From positions 186,001 through 250,000 of the forward strand of contig NZ_FCOM02000007.1 in NCBI RefSeq assembly GCF_001544695.2: 64,000 nt of DNA, given 5' to 3'. Made by a program: the position numbers and the translations under genes. The notes beneath the pieces were generated by a model. That model was not told where the DNA came from and did no database searches. It saw only the letters and a program-made list of their open reading frames with translations. Positions 18,370 through 27,191 of the stretch are shown piece after piece (position 1 is the first letter of the stretch; each line of letters opens with the position of its first letter). This DNA comes from Caballeronia arvi. GTDB lineage: Bacteria; Pseudomonadota; Gammaproteobacteria; Burkholderiales; Burkholderiaceae.

Positions 18370-18726
18370 ATGAACAAGGTTTCGAAGGCTTCCGTGCTCG
18401 CTGGCGCCGTGATGATCGGCGGTCTGACGCTGTCCGGCGCAGCGTCGGCGGGCGTGTCCGTGGGCGTCAACATCGGGGTGCCCGCGCCTGTCTACGTCGC
18501 GCCCGCTCCGGTCTACGCGCCGCCTCCGCCGCCCGTCGTGTATGCGCCGCCTCCGCCGCCGGTGTATGCGCAGCCGGTCATCGTGGTCGGCTGGCATGGC
18601 GATCGATACTGGGACGGCCGCCGCTATTGGGATCGCGACGACTACTATCGCTACCACGGCGGTCACGGACACGGTCACGACGATGATCATCATCACGATA
18701 ACGGCCACCACAACGGCTGGCACTGA
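18370..18726 (+). CDS. Secreted PXPV-repeat protein 1
   Basis: Exported protein of 118 residues. Residues 1 to about 26 form a signal peptide ending AASA. Next comes a PXPV repeat stretch (VPAPVYVAPAPVYAP, then two PPPPPV blocks), a conserved GWHGDRYWDGRRYWDR segment, and a tail of about 30 residues dominated by His, Gly and Asp. The His/Asp-rich end suggests divalent-metal binding, which is inference. An AGGTGG sequence precedes the ATG at 18370. It is a tandem paralogue of the next gene. Such genes are frequent in Burkholderiaceae and have no assigned role. It has its own terminator. Confidence 0.85.
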   Translation: MNKVSKASVLAGAVMIGGLTLSGAASAGVSVGVNIGVPAPVYVAPAPVYAPPPPPVVYAPPPPPVYAQPVIVVGWHGDRYWDGRRYWDRDDYYRYHGGHGHGHDDDHHHDNGHHNGWH

Positions 18727-18753
18727 GCACCACGCCAAGCCGCGCGCGTAAAG

Positions 18754-18787
18754 AGCCACCCGTTCCAAGCGGGTGGCTTTTTAATTT
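18754..18787 (+). terminator. Intrinsic terminator after PXPV gene 1
   Basis: Nine-pair stem AGCCACCCG (18754-18762) with CGGGTGGCT (18770-18778), then a T-run from 18779. It separates the two PXPV genes into independent transcripts. Confidence 0.92.
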
Positions 18788-18992
18788 GCGATGAAACGCA
18801 TGTCAAACCGAAACCGTTGTAAAGACGTCTGCGCGAGTCGAATCTCCCTGCACACAATGTAACAAAAGGTAAGCTTTCTCCAGACTTTAGGCTTGGGCCC
18901 GTGAAAACTTACAAAGATGAAATATTGGGCTGAAAGCTTTCCGTTATATTTCGACGCGAGCGAACAAGCATGAGAGCGAGGTCCGTTTGCAT

Positions 18993-19373
18993 ATGAAGAC
19001 GAATATTTCGGGGAAGATTCTGGCGGGCGTCGTAGCGATCGCCGCCTGGAGTGCGACGGGCATCGCCCGCGCCGATGTGCATGTGGGCGTGAATATCGGC
19101 ATACCCGCGCCGGTGTATGTCGCGCCGACGCCGGTGTATGCGCCGCCTCCGCCGCCGGTCATCTATCAGCCCATGCCGATGTATGCGCCGCCGGTGGTGA
19201 TGGGCTGGCACGGCGACCGTTACTGGGATGGACGGCGCTACTGGAGCCGCAACGACTGGAATCGCCATCATGGATACGGACGCGGGCCGCATCATGGTCC
19301 GCCGCCGGGGCACGGCTACGGGCATGGAAATGGCCACGGGAATGGCCACGGAAATGGGCACGGACATCGCTGA
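18993..19373 (+). CDS. Secreted PXPV-repeat protein 2
   Basis: A 126-residue paralogue of the previous gene. It has a signal peptide ending near GIARA, the shared VGVNIGIPAPVYVAPTPVYAPPPPPV block, and GWHGDRYWDGRRYWSRNDW. The tail differs: it ends in Gly-His-Gly-Asn repeats rather than a His-Asp run. The ATG at 18993 has GAGCGAGG upstream; a TTG two codons earlier is less likely. The duplicate has kept the Tyr/Trp core and changed the metal-rich tail, so the two may bind different ligands. Function unknown. Confidence 0.84.
   Translation: MKTNISGKILAGVVAIAAWSATGIARADVHVGVNIGIPAPVYVAPTPVYAPPPPPVIYQPMPMYAPPVVMGWHGDRYWDGRRYWSRNDWNRHHGYGRGPHHGPPPGHGYGHGNGHGNGHGNGHGHR
19320..19367 (+). repeat. 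Four 12-base tandem repeats encoding Gly-His-Gly-Asn units
   Basis: Four consecutive 12-base units start at 19320, 19332, 19344 and 19356, of the type GGCCACGGGAAT with one to three changes. They keep the reading frame of PXPV protein 2, so copy-number changes by slippage would alter its tail length without breaking it. Confidence 0.85.
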
Positions 19374-19382
19374 ACCCAGTAA

Positions 19383-19423
19383 TAAAAAAAGCGCCGCTCA
19401 CTTCACGTGAGCGGCGCTTTTTT
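19383..19423. terminator. Bidirectional intrinsic terminator
   Basis: An 11-pair stem GCGCCGCTCAC (19391-19401) with GTGAGCGGCGC (19407-19417) has an A-run on the left and a T-run on the right. It can stop both PXPV gene 2 and the convergent fabI. Confidence 0.93.
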
Positions 19424-19442
19424 GCAGGCAGCGAACGAGCGT

Positions 19443-20240
19443 TTATTCCGCGTCGCCGCCCATGCCGCCGACGACCGCATGAAAGCCTGCATCGACATGG
19501 ACGACTTCCGCACTCACACCCGCCGACAGATCCGACAGCAGGAAGGCCGCGACATTGCCGACTTGCTCGATCGTGACGTTGCGCTTGAGCGGCGCGTTTT
19601 CTTCGACGAAGTTCAGGATCTTGCCGAAGCTCTTGATGCCGCTCGCCGCGAGCGTCTTGATCGGGCCGGCCGAAATGGCGTTCACGCGCACGCCGCTGCC
19701 GCCGAGCGAAGGCGATGCCGCCATGTAACGCACGCTCGCCTCGAGCGACGCTTTCGCGAGACCCATCGTGTTGTAGTTCGGCAGCGCGCGCTCGGCGCCG
19801 AGATAGGAGAGGGTGAGCAGCGACGAGCCGTCCTTCAGCATCGGCCGCGCGGCTTTGGCGAGCGCGGGGAAGCTGTATGCGGAGATGTCGTGCGCGACGC
19901 GGAAGTTCTCGCGCGTCATGCCGTCGAGGAAGTCGCCGGCGATCGCTTCGCGCGGCGCGAAGCCGATGGAGTGTACGAGGCCGTCGAGCGTGTCCCAGCG
20001 TTTCTTGAGCGACGTGAAGAGGCCTTCGATCTGCGCATCGTCGGCGACGTCGCACGGGTAGACCATGTCGGTGCCGAACTCGGTCGCGAACTCGGTGATG
20101 CGCTCCTTGAAGCGTTCGCCGACATACGTGAACGCCAGTTCCGCGCCTTCGCGCCTGCAGGCCTGGGCGATGCCGTACGCAATCGAGCGGTTCGACAGCA
20201 GGCCCGTCAGCAGAATTCGTTTTCCAGCGAGAAAGCCCAT
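19443..20240 (-). CDS. fabI: Enoyl-[acyl-carrier-protein] reductase (NADH)
   Basis: Last reductive step of fatty-acid elongation: reduces trans-2-enoyl-ACP with NADH. At 265 residues it is a divergent short-chain dehydrogenase with [13 protein letters not shown] near the N-terminus. The catalytic set Tyr-146, Tyr-156 and Lys-163 has the same numbering as E. coli FabI, so it is the triclosan-sensitive class rather than FabV or FabK. ATG 20238-20240 is preceded by AAGGAG; the longer frame to 20348 lacks FabI similarity. It is divergent from yejA. Confidence 0.96.
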   Translation of the reverse strand: MGFLAGKRILLTGLLSNRSIAYGIAQACRREGAELAFTYVGERFKERITEFATEFGTDMVYPCDVADDAQIEGLFTSLKKRWDTLDGLVHSIGFAPREAIAGDFLDGMTRENFRVAHDISAYSFPALAKAARPMLKDGSSLLTLSYLGAERALPNYNTMGLAKASLEASVRYMAASPSLGGSGVRVNAISAGPIKTLAASGIKSFGKILNFVEENAPLKRNVTIEQVGNVAAFLLSDLSAGVSAEVVHVDAGFHAVVGGMGGDAE

Positions 20241-20453
20241 GAATGCTCCTTCTTTGAGGTCAATGTCGCGCGTTGGCCGCGGCCGGGCGATGAGCGGGCC
20301 TCGTGGCGCAAGCCGAACGGTGCGGGATTTTGGGTAGAATTCTCTCACATCGCAATGCCCCGCCGGGCAATCTCGCGGCGTTCACGCGGTCCGCCCCGGG
20401 GGTCTGGCCGGATCATTAATCGCGTCACCCCTTCACATTGCGCCAAGAGGCAC

Positions 20454-22343
20454 ATGACGACTCGCACGACGATCCGCTCATCCGGCGCCTCAGTCCGCAC
20501 CTTTCATTCGTTCATTGCCTGCGCGCTGGCGGGTTCGGTCGTATCGATGGCGAGCCCGGCATACGCGGTCCACGCGATCGCGCAATACGGTGAGCCGAAG
20601 TATCCCGCCGGTTTCACGCATTTCGGCTACGTCAATCCCGACGCGCCGCGCGACGGCACGCTCGTGCTCGCGAATCCGAACCGCCTGACGAGCTTCGACA
20701 AGTTCAATCCGTTCACGCTGCGCGGCAATCCGGCGCCCGGGCTATCGCTGATGTTCGAGAGCCTGACCACGGGCAGTTCCGATGAAGTAGCGACCGCGTA
20801 CGGCCTGCTCGCCGACGATATCGCGGTCGCGCCCGACGGCATGTCGACCACGTTCCACATCAATCCTAAAGCGCGCTTCTCGAACGGCGATCCGGTTACG
20901 GCCGACGACGTGAAGTTCTCGTTCGAAACGCTGAAGAGTCCCAAGGCCGCGCCGCAATTCTCGGTGTACTTCGGGCAGATCGCGCGCGCAGTGGTCGTCG
21001 ATCCGCTCACGATCCGCTTCGAGTTCAAGATCGCGACGCGCGAGATGCCGCTGCTCGCGGGCGGCATTCCGGTGTTCTCGCGCAAGTGGGGGATGAACCC
21101 GGAAGGCACGCGCATCGACTTCGATAAGATCGCGTTTCAGAAGCCTATTGGCAGCGGGCCGTATCTCATCGACCGGTACGACAACGGCCGCACGATCTCG
21201 TACCGACGCAATCCGGATTACTGGGGCGCGGCGCTGCCGGTGCGCGTCGGCATGTTCAATTTCGCGCATATCGATTACAAGCTGTACGGCGATCCCACCG
21301 CGCGGCTCGAAGCGTTCAAGGCGGGCGAATACGACGTGCTCGTCGAATATGTCGCGCGAAGCTGGGTCAGGCGCGATATCGGCAAGCGCTTCGACAGTGG
21401 CGAGCTCATCAAGCGCGAATTTCCGCAGCACAATGGCACGGGCATGCAGGGCTTCTTCATGAACACGCGGCGGCCCATTTTCAAAGATGTGCGCGTGCGC
21501 CAGGCGCTCGATCTCGCGCTCGATTTCGAATGGCTCAACCGGCAGTTGTTCTTCAATCAGTACAAGCGTATCGACAGCTTCTTCGTCAACACCGACTTGC
21601 AGGCGAAGGGGAAACCGGGCGAAGGCGAACTCGCGATTTTGAACCCGCTGAAGAAGGATCTCGATCCGTCCGTGTTCGGCGAGATGCCGCGCCAGCCGAA
21701 CACCGATCCGCCCGATTCGCTACGCGCGAATCTCATCAAGGCGCGCGAATTGCTCGCGCAGGCGGGCTGGACATATCGCGACGGCGCCCTGCGCAACGCG
21801 AAAGGCGAGCCCTTCGTGTTCGAGATTCTCGACGACACGGGCGGCGGCGCGTCGATGGAGCCGGTCGCCGCCGCGTTCGGGCGTAATCTGCAGAAGCTCG
21901 GCATCACGATGAACTTTCGCACGGTCGATTACGCGTTGATTCAGAAGCGTCTCGATGCCTTCGACTTCGACATGACGAGCGTGCGCATGCCCGACGTGCA
22001 GGTGCCCGGCACCGAGCAGGTGTCGCGCTTCGGCAGCAAGTCGGCCGATGAACAGGGCTCGGACAATCTCGCGGGCGTGAAGTCGCCGGCCGTCGATGCG
22101 ATCCTGCAGAAAGTGATTTCCGCACAGTCGCGCGAGCAGCTCGTCGACGCGACGCATGCGCTCGATCGCGTGCTGATGCACGGCTACTATGTGGTGCCGC
22201 ACTGGTATTCGGCGACGCATCGCGTGGCGTATCGCAATACGCTGGGCTTTCCGTCGACCTTGCCGCTTTACTACGGCGCCGAGGAGTGGGTGATATCGAC
22301 GTGGTGGGCGAAGCCGGCAGCCGCCGCGCCCGCGGCGAAGTAA
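20454..22343 (+). CDS. yejA: Peptide ABC transporter substrate-binding protein (YejA type)
   Basis: Periplasmic binding protein of 629 residues, SBP family 5. The signal peptide is cleaved after Ala-38 (PAYA). The mature start AIAQYGEPKYPAGFTHFGYVNPDAP is characteristic of YejA, the receptor of the YejABEF importer known for microcin C and peptide uptake. The ATG at 20454 has AAGAGG just upstream; the open frame back to 19407 is the shadow of fabI. It is the first gene of yejABEF, and yejB follows after 15 bases. The natural substrate here is unknown. Confidence 0.93.
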   Translation: MTTRTTIRSSGASVRTFHSFIACALAGSVVSMASPAYAVHAIAQYGEPKYPAGFTHFGYVNPDAPRDGTLVLANPNRLTSFDKFNPFTLRGNPAPGLSLMFESLTTGSSDEVATAYGLLADDIAVAPDGMSTTFHINPKARFSNGDPVTADDVKFSFETLKSPKAAPQFSVYFGQIARAVVVDPLTIRFEFKIATREMPLLAGGIPVFSRKWGMNPEGTRIDFDKIAFQKPIGSGPYLIDRYDNGRTISYRRNPDYWGAALPVRVGMFNFAHIDYKLYGDPTARLEAFKAGEYDVLVEYVARSWVRRDIGKRFDSGELIKREFPQHNGTGMQGFFMNTRRPIFKDVRVRQALDLALDFEWLNRQLFFNQYKRIDSFFVNTDLQAKGKPGEGELAILNPLKKDLDPSVFGEMPRQPNTDPPDSLRANLIKARELLAQAGWTYRDGALRNAKGEPFVFEILDDTGGGASMEPVAAAFGRNLQKLGITMNFRTVDYALIQKRLDAFDFDMTSVRMPDVQVPGTEQVSRFGSKSADEQGSDNLAGVKSPAVDAILQKVISAQSREQLVDATHALDRVLMHGYYVVPHWYSATHRVAYRNTLGFPSTLPLYYGAEEWVISTWWAKPAAAAPAAK

Positions 22344-22358
22344 CGGAGACGATGCGCC

Positions 22359-23402
22359 ATGTGGAGCTACATCCTTAAACGCATTCTCTTGATGATCCCG
22401 ACGCTCATCGGCGTGCTCACGCTCACGTTCGTCGTGATCCAGTTCGTACCGGGCGGTCCGGTCGAGCAGGCCGTGCACGATCTGCGGCGCGGGCAGACCG
22501 AAGGCGGAGGCGGCGGCTTTGGCCTGCGCACGCACACGGGCGTCGATGCCCAGCAGGTCGAGCAGCTCAAGAAGCTCTACGGTTTCGACAAGCCGCCGCT
22601 CGAACGCTATGTCTCGATGCTCGGCAAGTTCGCGCGCTTCGATCTCGGCGACAGCTACTTCAGGCATCAGAGCGTATGGTCGCTGATCGTGTCGAAGCTG
22701 CCGGTGTCGATCAGCATCGGCTTGTGGACCTTCTTCATCACGTATCTGATATCGGTGCCGCTCGGCATCGCGAAGGCAGTGAAAAACGGCTCGAAGTTCG
22801 ATGTCGCGACGAGTCTCATCGTGCTCGTCGGCTTCGCGATTCCGGGCTTCGTGCTCGGCGTGCTGCTGCTGGTGCTGTTCGGCGGCGGCACGTTCTGGCA
22901 ACTGTTCCCGCTGCGCAATCTCACCTCCGACAACTGGGCGACGCTCTCGCTCGGCGGCAAGATTCTCGACTATCTGTGGCACATCACGCTGCCGGTCGTG
23001 GCGTCGGTGGTCGGCAGCTTCGCCATCGTCACGATGCTGACGAAGAACGCGTTCCTCGATGAAATCCGCAAGCAATACGTGCTGACCGCGCGCGCGAAAG
23101 GCCTTTCGGAGCGGCGCGTGCTCTGGAAGCATGTGTTCCGCAATGCGCTTTTGCCGCTGATCGTCGGCTTTCCGGCGGCGTTCATCGGCGCGTTCTTCAC
23201 GGGCAGCCTGCTCATCGAAACCTTGTTTTCACTCGACGGGCTCGGGCTGCTGTCGTATGAATCCGTCGTGCGGCGGGACTATCCCGTCGTGCTCGGCACG
23301 CTCTATCTCTTCACGCTGATCGGCCTCGCGACGAAGCTCGTCTCCGACCTCTGTTACGTTTGGGTCGATCCGCGCATCCAATTCGAACAACTGGAGCGCT
23401 GA
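22359..23402 (+). CDS. yejB: Peptide ABC transporter permease YejB
   Basis: Inner-membrane permease of 347 residues. It starts MWSYILKRILLMIPTLIGVLT, the typical first helix of DppB/OppB-type permeases. The cytoplasmic EAA loop reads TARAKGLSERRVLWKHVFRNALLPL. A YejB-specific glycine-rich insert after the first helix (EGGGGGFG) is present. It pairs with YejE and YejF. ATG 22359 has CGGAGA upstream. Confidence 0.94.
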   Translation: MWSYILKRILLMIPTLIGVLTLTFVVIQFVPGGPVEQAVHDLRRGQTEGGGGGFGLRTHTGVDAQQVEQLKKLYGFDKPPLERYVSMLGKFARFDLGDSYFRHQSVWSLIVSKLPVSISIGLWTFFITYLISVPLGIAKAVKNGSKFDVATSLIVLVGFAIPGFVLGVLLLVLFGGGTFWQLFPLRNLTSDNWATLSLGGKILDYLWHITLPVVASVVGSFAIVTMLTKNAFLDEIRKQYVLTARAKGLSERRVLWKHVFRNALLPLIVGFPAAFIGAFFTGSLLIETLFSLDGLGLLSYESVVRRDYPVVLGTLYLFTLIGLATKLVSDLCYVWVDPRIQFEQLER

Positions 23403-23403
23403 T

Positions 23404-24525
23404 TTGAATCGAGCCGCTTCGTCGGAATCGTCACGGCGCGCCGCCAACGGCAGCGACGCACAACCGCTGCGCGGCGAGATCCCGGTCTCGCCCGGCCGGC
23501 GCGTCTGGCTGCGCTTCAAGCGCAACAGGCTCGGCTACTGGAGTCTGATCGCGTTCTTCACGGCGTTCGTCATCAGCCTCGCGGGACCGCTGTGGTCGAA
23601 CGACAAGCCGCTCGTCGTGCGCTATCAGGGGCACTTTTACTTTCCGCTCGTGAAGAGCTATCCGGAGACGACGTTCGGCGGCGACTTTCCGACGCCCGCC
23701 GATTATCTCGATCCGTTCGTGCGCGACCGCTTCGGCACGCCGGGCAATTTCGCGATCTACCCGCCGAATCACTACTACTACGACACCCTCAACTACTTTT
23801 CGAAAGGCTCGAATCCGGCGCCGCCATCGCGCGAGAACTGGCTCGGCACCGACGATCGCGGCCGCGATGTGTTCGCGCGGCTCGTCTACGGCTTTCGCGT
23901 GTCGGTGCTGTTCGCCCTCGTGTTGACGGCGATCGGCACGGTGCTCGGCGTCCTCGCGGGCGCGGTGCAGGGTTATTTCGGCGGCAGGATCGATATCACC
24001 GGACAGCGCCTGATCGAAATCTGGAGCGCGTTGCCGGAGTTGTATCTGCTCATCATCTTCGCGTCGATCTTCGAGCCGAGTCTCATCTTGCTGATTATTC
24101 TGCTGTCGCTGTTCGGCTGGATCGGCTTGTCGGATTACGTGCGCGCGGAGTTTCTGCGCAATCGCACGCAGGACTACGTGCGTGCGGCGCGCGCGATGGG
24201 TCTCTCGAACTGGCAGATCATCTGGCGGCACGTGCTGCCCAACAGCCTGACGCCGGTCATCACATTTCTGCCGTTTCGCATGAGCGGCGCGATTCTCGCG
24301 CTCACGAGCCTCGATTTTCTCGGCCTGGGCGTGCCGTCGCCGACGCCGTCGCTCGGCGAGTTGCTCGCGCAGGGCAAGGCGAATCTCGACGCGTGGTGGA
24401 TTTCGCTGTCGACGTTCGGCGTGCTCGTCGCGACGCTGCTCCTGCTGACCTTCATGGGCGACGCATTGCGCAACGCGCTCGATACGCGCATCGCCGATGC
24501 GGTGAAAGCGGGAGGCGGGCAGTGA
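23404..24525 (+). CDS. yejE: Peptide ABC transporter permease YejE
   Basis: Second permease, 373 residues. A long periplasmic segment follows the first helix (about residues 60-150, ending near NWLGTDDRGRDVFARL), as in YejE and OppC. The EAA loop is AARAMGLSNWQIIWRHVLPNSL. It starts at TTG 23404, one base after the yejB stop, with GGAG at 23394-23397; no ATG gives a credible alternative start. Its stop overlaps the GTG of yejF. Confidence 0.94.
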   Translation: MNRAASSESSRRAANGSDAQPLRGEIPVSPGRRVWLRFKRNRLGYWSLIAFFTAFVISLAGPLWSNDKPLVVRYQGHFYFPLVKSYPETTFGGDFPTPADYLDPFVRDRFGTPGNFAIYPPNHYYYDTLNYFSKGSNPAPPSRENWLGTDDRGRDVFARLVYGFRVSVLFALVLTAIGTVLGVLAGAVQGYFGGRIDITGQRLIEIWSALPELYLLIIFASIFEPSLILLIILLSLFGWIGLSDYVRAEFLRNRTQDYVRAARAMGLSNWQIIWRHVLPNSLTPVITFLPFRMSGAILALTSLDFLGLGVPSPTPSLGELLAQGKANLDAWWISLSTFGVLVATLLLLTFMGDALRNALDTRIADAVKAGGGQ

Positions 24526-26132
24526 CGCATCACGCCAATGAGCCGCTGCTTTCAATCAAGGATCTGCGCGTGCGCTTCGGCGACACGCTTGCCGTCGATG
24601 GCGCGAATCTCGAGATCCGCGCGGGCGAGCGTGTGGCGCTCGTCGGCGAATCGGGCTCGGGCAAGAGCGTGACGGCGCTGTCGATCCTGCGCCTGATTCG
24701 CGACGCCGAGCTGTCCGGTTCGATCCGCTTCGAAGGCGACGAGTTGCTGTCGAAGAGCGAGCACGCGATGCGCGGCCTGCGCGGCTCCGATATCGCGATG
24801 ATCTTCCAGGAGCCGATGACCGCGCTCAATCCGCTCTACACGGTCGGCGACCAGATCGGCGAGACGATTCAGCTGCACGACGGCGCGAACCCGCGCGAGG
24901 CGAGGCAGCGCGCGATCGCGCTGCTCGCGCGCACCGGCATCACCGAGCCGGAACGGCGCGTGGATAGCTATCCGCATCAGCTATCGGGCGGACAGCGCCA
25001 GCGCGTGATGATCGCGATGGCGCTCGCGTGCCGTCCGCGCCTGCTGCTCGCCGACGAGCCGACCACGGCGCTCGACGTGACGATCCGCGCGCAGATCGTA
25101 GAACTGCTGCTGGAATTGCAACGCGACGAGGCGGAAAAGCGCGGCATGGCCGTGCTGCTCATCACGCACGATCTGAATCTCGTGCGGCGCTTCGCGGAAC
25201 GCGTCGCGGTGATGGAGAAGGGCGTGCTCGTCGAAAGCGGCACGGTGGAGGAGATTTTCACGTCGCCGCAGCATCCGTACACGCAGCGCCTTCTGGCGAG
25301 CAAGCCGAAGCGCGCGGTGCTGCCTGTGCTGCCGATCGCGCCGGTGCTGCTCGACGCGAAGGCCGTATCCGTCGATTACCCGACGCGCCTGCCCGGGCTG
25401 GAAGGCTGGTTCCGGCGCGGCCGCTTCAAGGCCGTCGACGACGTTTCGCTGACGGTGCGACAGGGCGAAACGCTCGGCATCGTCGGGGAGTCGGGATCGG
25501 GGAAATCCACGCTCGCGATGGCGCTGCTCGGCTTGCAGCGCATCTCGAACGGGGCGGTGCAGTTTCAGGGCCGCGCGCTCGGCGATTTTCGCGGACGCGA
25601 AAAAACCGCGCTGCGCTCGAATCTGCAAGTCGTCTTTCAAGACCCGTTCAGTTCGCTCTCGCCGCGGCAGACGGTCGAGCGGATCGTCGGCGAAGGGCTC
25701 GCGCTGCATCGCCCGGAGCTGGATTCGGCCGCACGCCGCGCGAAGGTAATCGCCGTGCTGCGCGAAGTCGGCATGGAGCGCGGCGCGCTCGAGCGCTATC
25801 CGCATGAATTTTCGGGCGGGCAGCGGCAGCGCATCGCGATTGCACGCGCACTGGTGCTGGAACCGAGCATCCTGATCCTTGACGAACCCACCAGCGCGCT
25901 CGATGTTTCCATTCAAACTCAAGTACTTGCGCTGCTCGCCGAGATTCAGAAGAAGCACAACCTGGGGTACGTTTTCATCAGCCACGACCTGCAGGTGATC
26001 GGTGCGATGGCGCACCGCGTCGCGGTGATGAGAAATGGAGTTATCGTCGAAACCGGGGATGCAGAGAAAATTTTTGCGAACCCTTCTGACGAATACACAA
26101 GAAAGCTTCTAAAAGCTGCCCTGGTTTCCTAA
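24522..26132 (+). CDS. yejF: Peptide ABC transporter ATP-binding protein YejF, two nucleotide-binding domains
   Basis: A 536-residue fused ATPase that energises YejABEF. Domain 1, about residues 8-250, has [16 protein letters not shown] and LLLADEPT. Domain 2, about 285-530, has [16 protein letters not shown] and LILDEPT. It starts at GTG 24522, overlapping the yejE stop as GTGA with GGAGG upstream. The open frame to 23592 is the yejE shadow. The last 60 bases turn AT-rich, unlike the rest of the gene, and run into an AT-rich spacer. Confidence 0.94.
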   Translation: MTHHANEPLLSIKDLRVRFGDTLAVDGANLEIRAGERVALVGESGSGKSVTALSILRLIRDAELSGSIRFEGDELLSKSEHAMRGLRGSDIAMIFQEPMTALNPLYTVGDQIGETIQLHDGANPREARQRAIALLARTGITEPERRVDSYPHQLSGGQRQRVMIAMALACRPRLLLADEPTTALDVTIRAQIVELLLELQRDEAEKRGMAVLLITHDLNLVRRFAERVAVMEKGVLVESGTVEEIFTSPQHPYTQRLLASKPKRAVLPVLPIAPVLLDAKAVSVDYPTRLPGLEGWFRRGRFKAVDDVSLTVRQGETLGIVGESGSGKSTLAMALLGLQRISNGAVQFQGRALGDFRGREKTALRSNLQVVFQDPFSSLSPRQTVERIVGEGLALHRPELDSAARRAKVIAVLREVGMERGALERYPHEFSGGQRQRIAIARALVLEPSILILDEPTSALDVSIQTQVLALLAEIQKKHNLGYVFISHDLQVIGAMAHRVAVMRNGVIVETGDAEKIFANPSDEYTRKLLKAALVS

Positions 26133-26148
26133 AAATCTTTCTTTTTAG
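26129..26148 (+). terminator. Possible AT-only terminator at the yejF stop
   Basis: CTAAAAA (26129-26135) pairs with TTTTTAG (26142-26148), starting inside the yejF stop region. The stem is all A-T apart from one pair and so is weak; it could still end the yej transcript. Confidence 0.35.
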
Positions 26149-26188
26149 TCAATTGGGTGGGTATCTCAATTGTATTTTTCTATTTCTT

Positions 26189-26217
26189 TTGACAGTTAAA
26201 TACTTTGTGGCTAGTAT
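26189..26217 (+). promoter_or_regulatory. Near-consensus sigma-70 promoter for the NlpC/P60 gene
   Basis: TTGACA at 26189-26194 and TAGTAT at 26212-26217 are 17 bases apart. They sit in a spacer of about one third G+C by hand count (26132-26278), very unlike the surrounding genes. The predicted start is about 55 bases before the ATG. Confidence 0.85.
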
Positions 26218-26278
26218 CCATCAAACTTTCACGTATCTCCCTGATTTAGCAGTCTTTAATTGTAAAACCTACCGACCG

Positions 26279-26938
26279 ATGCAGCCACTAACGATGACTC
26301 AGACATGCGCGCGCGCCGCCGCGGGCATGTTGATCGGCCTCCTGATGACAACAGCTTCCGGCGCGTTCGCCGACGAAGTCAACAGTAGCAGCCAGAATGC
26401 CAACAATGGCATTTTCTCCTCCAGCAAATCCACCGATGCGGCAAGCGCAGACGCCGCCAGCAGTCCGGGCGGCGCAAAGTCGTTTCTGTCTGGCGTAGCG
26501 AGCAAAGCAGGCGATGTCGTCGTCGGCGCGCTCAACATGATCGGCGTGCGATATCGCTGGGGCGGCAACACCCCGGATTCCGGCCTCGATTGCAGCGGCT
26601 TCGTGCGTTACGTGTTTCAGGACACGCTCGGCATGACGCTGCCGCGCCGGGCCGAAGAAATGAGCCGCGTCGGCGAGAAGGTGACCGTCTCCGATCTCAA
26701 GCCGGGCGACCTCGTGTTCTTCAACACGATGCGCCGTTCGTTCTCGCACGTCGGCATCTATATCGGCGACAACAAGTTCGTGCATTCGCCGTCCACCGGC
26801 AGCACGATCCGTGTCGACGACATGGAAGACGGCTACTGGGAAAAGCGCTTTCAGGGCGCGCGCCGTATCGAGAACGCGCAAATCGGCGATGGCTCGGAAC
26901 TGCGTCAGCGCGTGAGCGCTTCGATCGGCGGTTACTGA
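26279..26938 (+). CDS. Secreted NlpC/P60 peptidoglycan endopeptidase
   Basis: Exported 219-residue cell-wall hydrolase. The signal peptide ends around ASGAFA (residues 26-31), and a Ser/Ala-rich linker runs to about residue 75. The C-terminal NlpC/P60 domain has catalytic Cys-105 in LDCSGF and His-156 in SHVGIYIG. His-168 in VHSP is a conserved polar residue of the family. Such enzymes cut gamma-D-Glu-diaminopimelate links in stem peptides. ATG 26279 was chosen; ATG 26294 is also possible, and neither has a clear ribosome binding site. It is expressed from its own promoter and closed by its own terminator. Confidence 0.88.
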   Translation: MQPLTMTQTCARAAAGMLIGLLMTTASGAFADEVNSSSQNANNGIFSSSKSTDAASADAASSPGGAKSFLSGVASKAGDVVVGALNMIGVRYRWGGNTPDSGLDCSGFVRYVFQDTLGMTLPRRAEEMSRVGEKVTVSDLKPGDLVFFNTMRRSFSHVGIYIGDNKFVHSPSTGSTIRVDDMEDGYWEKRFQGARRIENAQIGDGSELRQRVSASIGGY

Positions 26939-26959
26939 TCGGTCTGTCTGCATCAAGAA

Positions 26960-26996
26960 AAGCCTGCCTCCTTTCGGATGCAGGCTTTTTTGTTTT
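26960..26996 (+). terminator. Intrinsic terminator after the NlpC/P60 gene
   Basis: AAGCCTGC (26960-26967) pairs with GCAGGCTT (26980-26987), followed by a T-rich run to about 26996. Confidence 0.9.
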
Positions 26997-27057
26997 TGGC
27001 TCGACGCAAACCCGAGTCGCGGCGCGCAGTGCCAATCGGCGCGATGGGAAAGCCTGA

Positions 27058-27086
27058 TTGCATGCACATCCAAAAGCCGTTATAGT
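27058..27086 (+). promoter_or_regulatory. Sigma-70 promoter for leuA
   Basis: TTGCAT at 27058-27063 and TATAGT at 27081-27086 are exactly 17 bases apart. The expected start is 27092-27094, giving a leader of about 230 bases before the leuA ATG at 27322. Confidence 0.75.
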
Positions 27087-27092
27087 TTTTGA

Positions 27093-27191
27093 ATGAACTT
27101 TTTTCCGTTCCCCTTCTCGTTGTTCCCGGCTGGTGCGTCCGCTGTTTCGTCGGCACGCGCAGTATCGCTACTAGCGCGCCTACCGCGCTGA
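27093..27191 (+). CDS. Putative 32-residue leuA leader peptide
   Basis: A small open frame begins at ATG 27093, almost on the predicted transcription start, and ends at TGA 27189-27191. Near its end it reads Val-Ser-Leu-Leu-Ala-Arg-Leu, with all three leucines encoded by CTA, a codon very rare in the genes of this window. The E. coli leu leader likewise uses rare leucine codons to sense charged tRNA-Leu. Against it: no ribosome binding site is possible if the start site is right (it would be leaderless), and I see no clear terminator hairpin with a T-run before leuA. A competing frame, TTG 27089 to TGA 27319, has leucine clusters too. Confidence 0.35.
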   Translation: MNFFPFPFSLFPAGASAVSSARAVSLLARLPR

